Shown: positions 62,200 to 64,000 of the stretch, piece by piece | Layout: each line of letters begins with the position of its first letter | How positions within the stretch are numbered: the stretch's first letter is position 1 | Source: Paenibacillus mellifer | GTDB taxonomy: Bacteria > Bacillota > Bacilli > Paenibacillales > Paenibacillaceae | Assembly: GCF_023195895.1 (NCBI RefSeq) | Contig: NZ_JALPRK010000023.1 | Coordinates: forward strand, 1-64,000 | DNA length: 64,000 bases | Direction: 5' to 3' | Made by a program: the position numbers and the translations under genes | Notes under the pieces: model-generated | Seen by the model: only the letters and a program-made list of their open reading frames with translations | Told to the model about the DNA's origin: nothing | Databases searched by the model: none

Positions 62200-62982
62200 T
62201 TATGCTTGTTGTCCCAACGTGATCCCTGCCGATTGCACCGTAATCCCTGCAGAGGTTAATGAACTGCGGATTTTACCGGCAAACTCCACCGCATGGACGC
62301 CATCACCATGAATGCAAATCGTATCGGCTTGAATGGCCACATCGACGTTTTGTTGCGACAATACTTTACCTTCAGCGACCATACGGATCACCTGCTTCAC
62401 CGATTGCTCTTCATCAGTGATTAAGGCGTCCGGCAGCCGGCGCGAGGTAAGCAAACCGTCGGATTGATAGGTACGGTCGGAGAACACTTCGCTGGCCGTA
62501 CGTAAACCGGCTTTCTGCCCGGCTTCGATCAACTCACTGCCCGCAAGGCCAAACAAAATCAATTCCGGATCAACCTTGTAGACCGCTTCGGCAATGGCCT
62601 CAGCTAAACCGGCGTTCCGAGCCGCCATATTATAAAGGGAACCATGCGCTTTCACGTGCTGCAGCTTCGCCCCTTGCGCGTGTACGAACCCCCAAAGCGC
62701 ACCGATTTGATAAACCACAATGTCGTAAGCCTCCTGTGCAGACAAGTCCATGTCGCGGCGTCCAAAACCAACCAAATCCTGCAAGCCGGGATGTGCCCCC
62801 AAGGCTACCCCGTGATCCAGGGCCAACTTGACGGTTTTGCGCATGGTCGCAGGGTCACCCGCATGAAACCCACAAGCGATGTTTGCCGAGGTCACGAATT
62901 GCAGAACCTCGCTGTCTCTGCCCAGTTGATAAGCGCCAAAGCTCTCCCCCATATCACAGTTCAAATCCACTACGTTATTCAT
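62200..62982 (-). CDS. pxpA: LamB/YcsF-family protein (5-oxoprolinase subunit A-like)
   Basis: A 260-residue LamB_YcsF protein: [12 protein letters not shown] at the N terminus, [34 protein letters not shown] and [13 protein letters not shown] are hallmark motifs. In most bacteria PxpA works with PxpB and PxpC to open 5-oxoproline (a lactam) using ATP. Here PxpB and PxpC are absent from the window and the partners are redox enzymes and a decarboxylase, so it may act on another lactam or lactone-like ring. GAGGAGA ribosome site. First gene after the ubiD terminator. Confidence 0.88.
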   Translation of the reverse strand: MNNVVDLNCDMGESFGAYQLGRDSEVLQFVTSANIACGFHAGDPATMRKTVKLALDHGVALGAHPGLQDLVGFGRRDMDLSAQEAYDIVVYQIGALWGFVHAQGAKLQHVKAHGSLYNMAARNAGLAEAIAEAVYKVDPELILFGLAGSELIEAGQKAGLRTASEVFSDRTYQSDGLLTSRRLPDALITDEEQSVKQVIRMVAEGKVLSQQNVDVAIQADTICIHGDGVHAVEFAGKIRSSLTSAGITVQSAGITLGQQA

Positions 62983-63044
62983 GTTGAATCTCCTCTCACA
63001 AATAGTTCATGGCGTAAATTATAACGGAAATAAAGAAACAAGCC

Positions 63045-63105
63045 AGCCTCAAGCGGCCCGTGGAAATGTTAAGATCCTTAGATCCGTCCCCGGCCGGTTG
63101 AGGCT
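63045..63105 (-). terminator. Terminator after the ubiD-type gene
   Basis: AGCCTCAAGCGGCC (63045-63058) pairs with GGCCGGTTGAGGCT (63092-63105) with one internal mismatch, around a loop that contains its own ATCC/GGAT-like pairing; on the minus strand GCTTGTTTCTTT follows. It separates the ubiD gene from pxpA. Confidence 0.72.
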
Positions 63106-63113
63106 AACATGCT

Positions 63114-64000
63114 TTAGATTTGCCAGTTATTTTTCTCGTCCGAGTTCAACTCGCGCAGCGAGGCCAGATCTGCGAGTTCCACCTTGTCCTTAGGGACAAC
63201 CGCCCGTTTCGGAAAGACGACCGGCGGCGCCGGTTTCGTAGCATCGACAATCACGGCGCTGGACATGCGCGGCGTGTTTTTGCCTTCCGCATTGTACTCC
63301 CAGTTGGTCGGCAATAACCCGCCTGGACCGTTCCAGCGTGGAATGATCAGCAAATCGCGTTCCGCATCAAACCGAGTGCCGATCGCCCAAGCCACCTCTT
63401 CCCCGTTAAACACGTCGATGTCCTCATCTACGACGACGATATGACGCAAATTCTCCGGTTCGGTGTTAAGCGCCGCAAACGCCGCTTTTTTCACATCCGC
63501 ATCCTTTTCCTTCTGAATGGATAGATAACAATTCATCCGGCTGTAAAAAGGAACGTTAACCGTTTTGAGTCCCGGCACGATCTTCTTCACCGTTTGATAA
63601 ATACTGCCCGACCGCGGTACCCCGCCTACAACCAAATGCTCCCGTCCGGAGGCGACAATATCCTGGAAGATGGCGTGATTCCGATATGTAATGCGTTTGA
63701 TGCGAATGGTCGGCACCGATCCTCCGCCGAGATAATGGCCCGGCCATTCACCGAACGGCCCCTCGCTGTGGTCGTTATCCGGCAAAATTTCGCCTTCGAG
63801 AATGATCTCGGCATGCGCCGGCACGAGCAAATCGGAGGTGTCCGCCTGCACGAGCTCCAGCGGTTCACCCATCAACGCGCCGGCCGCTTCATATTCGCCC
63901 CCGATGCCTTGAACCCGGGATACGGCGCCCATGATGAAGCCGGGATGATGCCCAAGTGCAATCGCGATTGGAGCCGGTTTGCCTTGCTTTTTGTACTTCT
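63114..64000 (-). CDS. UbiD-family decarboxylase (5' end beyond the window)
   Basis: At least 295 residues of a UbiD-type (de)carboxylase that uses prenylated FMN, reading in frame to the window edge, so the N terminus is missing. Diagnostic segments are APIAIALGHHPGFIMGA, a glutamate-rich EIILEGEILPDNDHSEGPFGEWPGHYLGGG (the EGPFGE active-site Glu) and GTRFDAERDLLIIPRWNGPG near the end. Members remove carboxyl groups from aromatic or alpha,beta-unsaturated acids, for example gallate, pyrrole-2-carboxylate or furan carboxylates. No ubiX (prenyltransferase) is visible in the window. Direction matches the hydroxylase cluster. Confidence 0.9.
   Translation of the reverse strand, partial: KYKKQGKPAPIAIALGHHPGFIMGAVSRVQGIGGEYEAAGALMGEPLELVQADTSDLLVPAHAEIILEGEILPDNDHSEGPFGEWPGHYLGGGSVPTIRIKRITYRNHAIFQDIVASGREHLVVGGVPRSGSIYQTVKKIVPGLKTVNVPFYSRMNCYLSIQKEKDADVKKAAFAALNTEPENLRHIVVVDEDIDVFNGEEVAWAIGTRFDAERDLLIIPRWNGPGGLLPTNWEYNAEGKNTPRMSSAVIVDATKPAPPVVFPKRAVVPKDKVELADLASLRELNSDEKNNWQI

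Overview
The window looks like a chromosomal segment of an endospore-forming, facultatively nitrate-respiring Firmicute, most likely a Paenibacillaceae member. This rests on gene content and strong AGGAGG-type ribosome binding sites: LplB/LplC/lipoprotein sugar ABC transporters without an ATPase gene, a Bce-type antibiotic-sensing module, a NarGHJI-NreABC locus ordered as in staphylococci, sulfolactate (ComA/ComB) genes, a CotF-like DUF3231 protein and a LysM gamma-D-glutamyl-diamino acid peptidase. No rRNA, tRNA, CRISPR, IS element or phage gene was recognised.

Layout. 0-6.2 kb: a MarR regulator divergent from a four-gene SDR/esterase operon, a manganese transporter (mntH) with a textbook MntR operator, and a small secreted DUF4309 protein. 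6.3-18.5 kb: carbohydrate region with a MalT-like LuxR regulator, a GH35 beta-galactosidase/ABC-importer operon with twin LacI-type operators, its LacI regulator, a GH1 6-phospho-beta-glucosidase and an overlooked 54-residue ORF. 18.8-26.6 kb: a GxGYxYP secreted protein, a bceRSAB-type two-component/ABC module with a BceR-like operator, and bioB under a BirA operator. 26.7-35.7 kb: LysM-M14 peptidase, aldo/keto reductase, an ECF sigma/anti-sigma/stalk-domain operon, and spore-related genes (DUF3231, comB, MFS, comA).

36-47.4 kb: an anaerobic nitrate-respiration island. narGHJI-nreA-nreB-nreC-hemerythrin reads as one long operon, followed by narK and a second hemerythrin-like gene with their own control region. 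NreC-like boxes lie before narG and narK. The NarK transporter carries a C-terminal PAS domain, an unusual fusion. 47.5-53.3 kb: a YdcZ-Crp-YdcZ-NUDIX-GNAT operon with a 14-bp palindrome at an activator position, a GNAT gene, and a MarR/MFS efflux pair with twin operators.

53.3-64 kb: a GC-rich catabolic cluster on the minus strand. It encodes a three-subunit molybdenum hydroxylase with its maturation factors (XdhC, MocA), a Pht5-like/SBP-fold protein, a fumarate-reductase-like flavoprotein paired with a stand-alone [2Fe-2S] protein, an orphan PxpA (LamB/YcsF) and a UbiD decarboxylase cut by the window edge. Together these suggest oxidation, decarboxylation, reduction and ring opening of an unidentified (hetero)aromatic carboxylate. 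With the PAS-NarK fusion, this is the best candidate for something undescribed. A 25-bp hairpin repeat occurs in two intergenic regions 19 kb apart. All functional statements come from motif recognition by eye; no database search was run.
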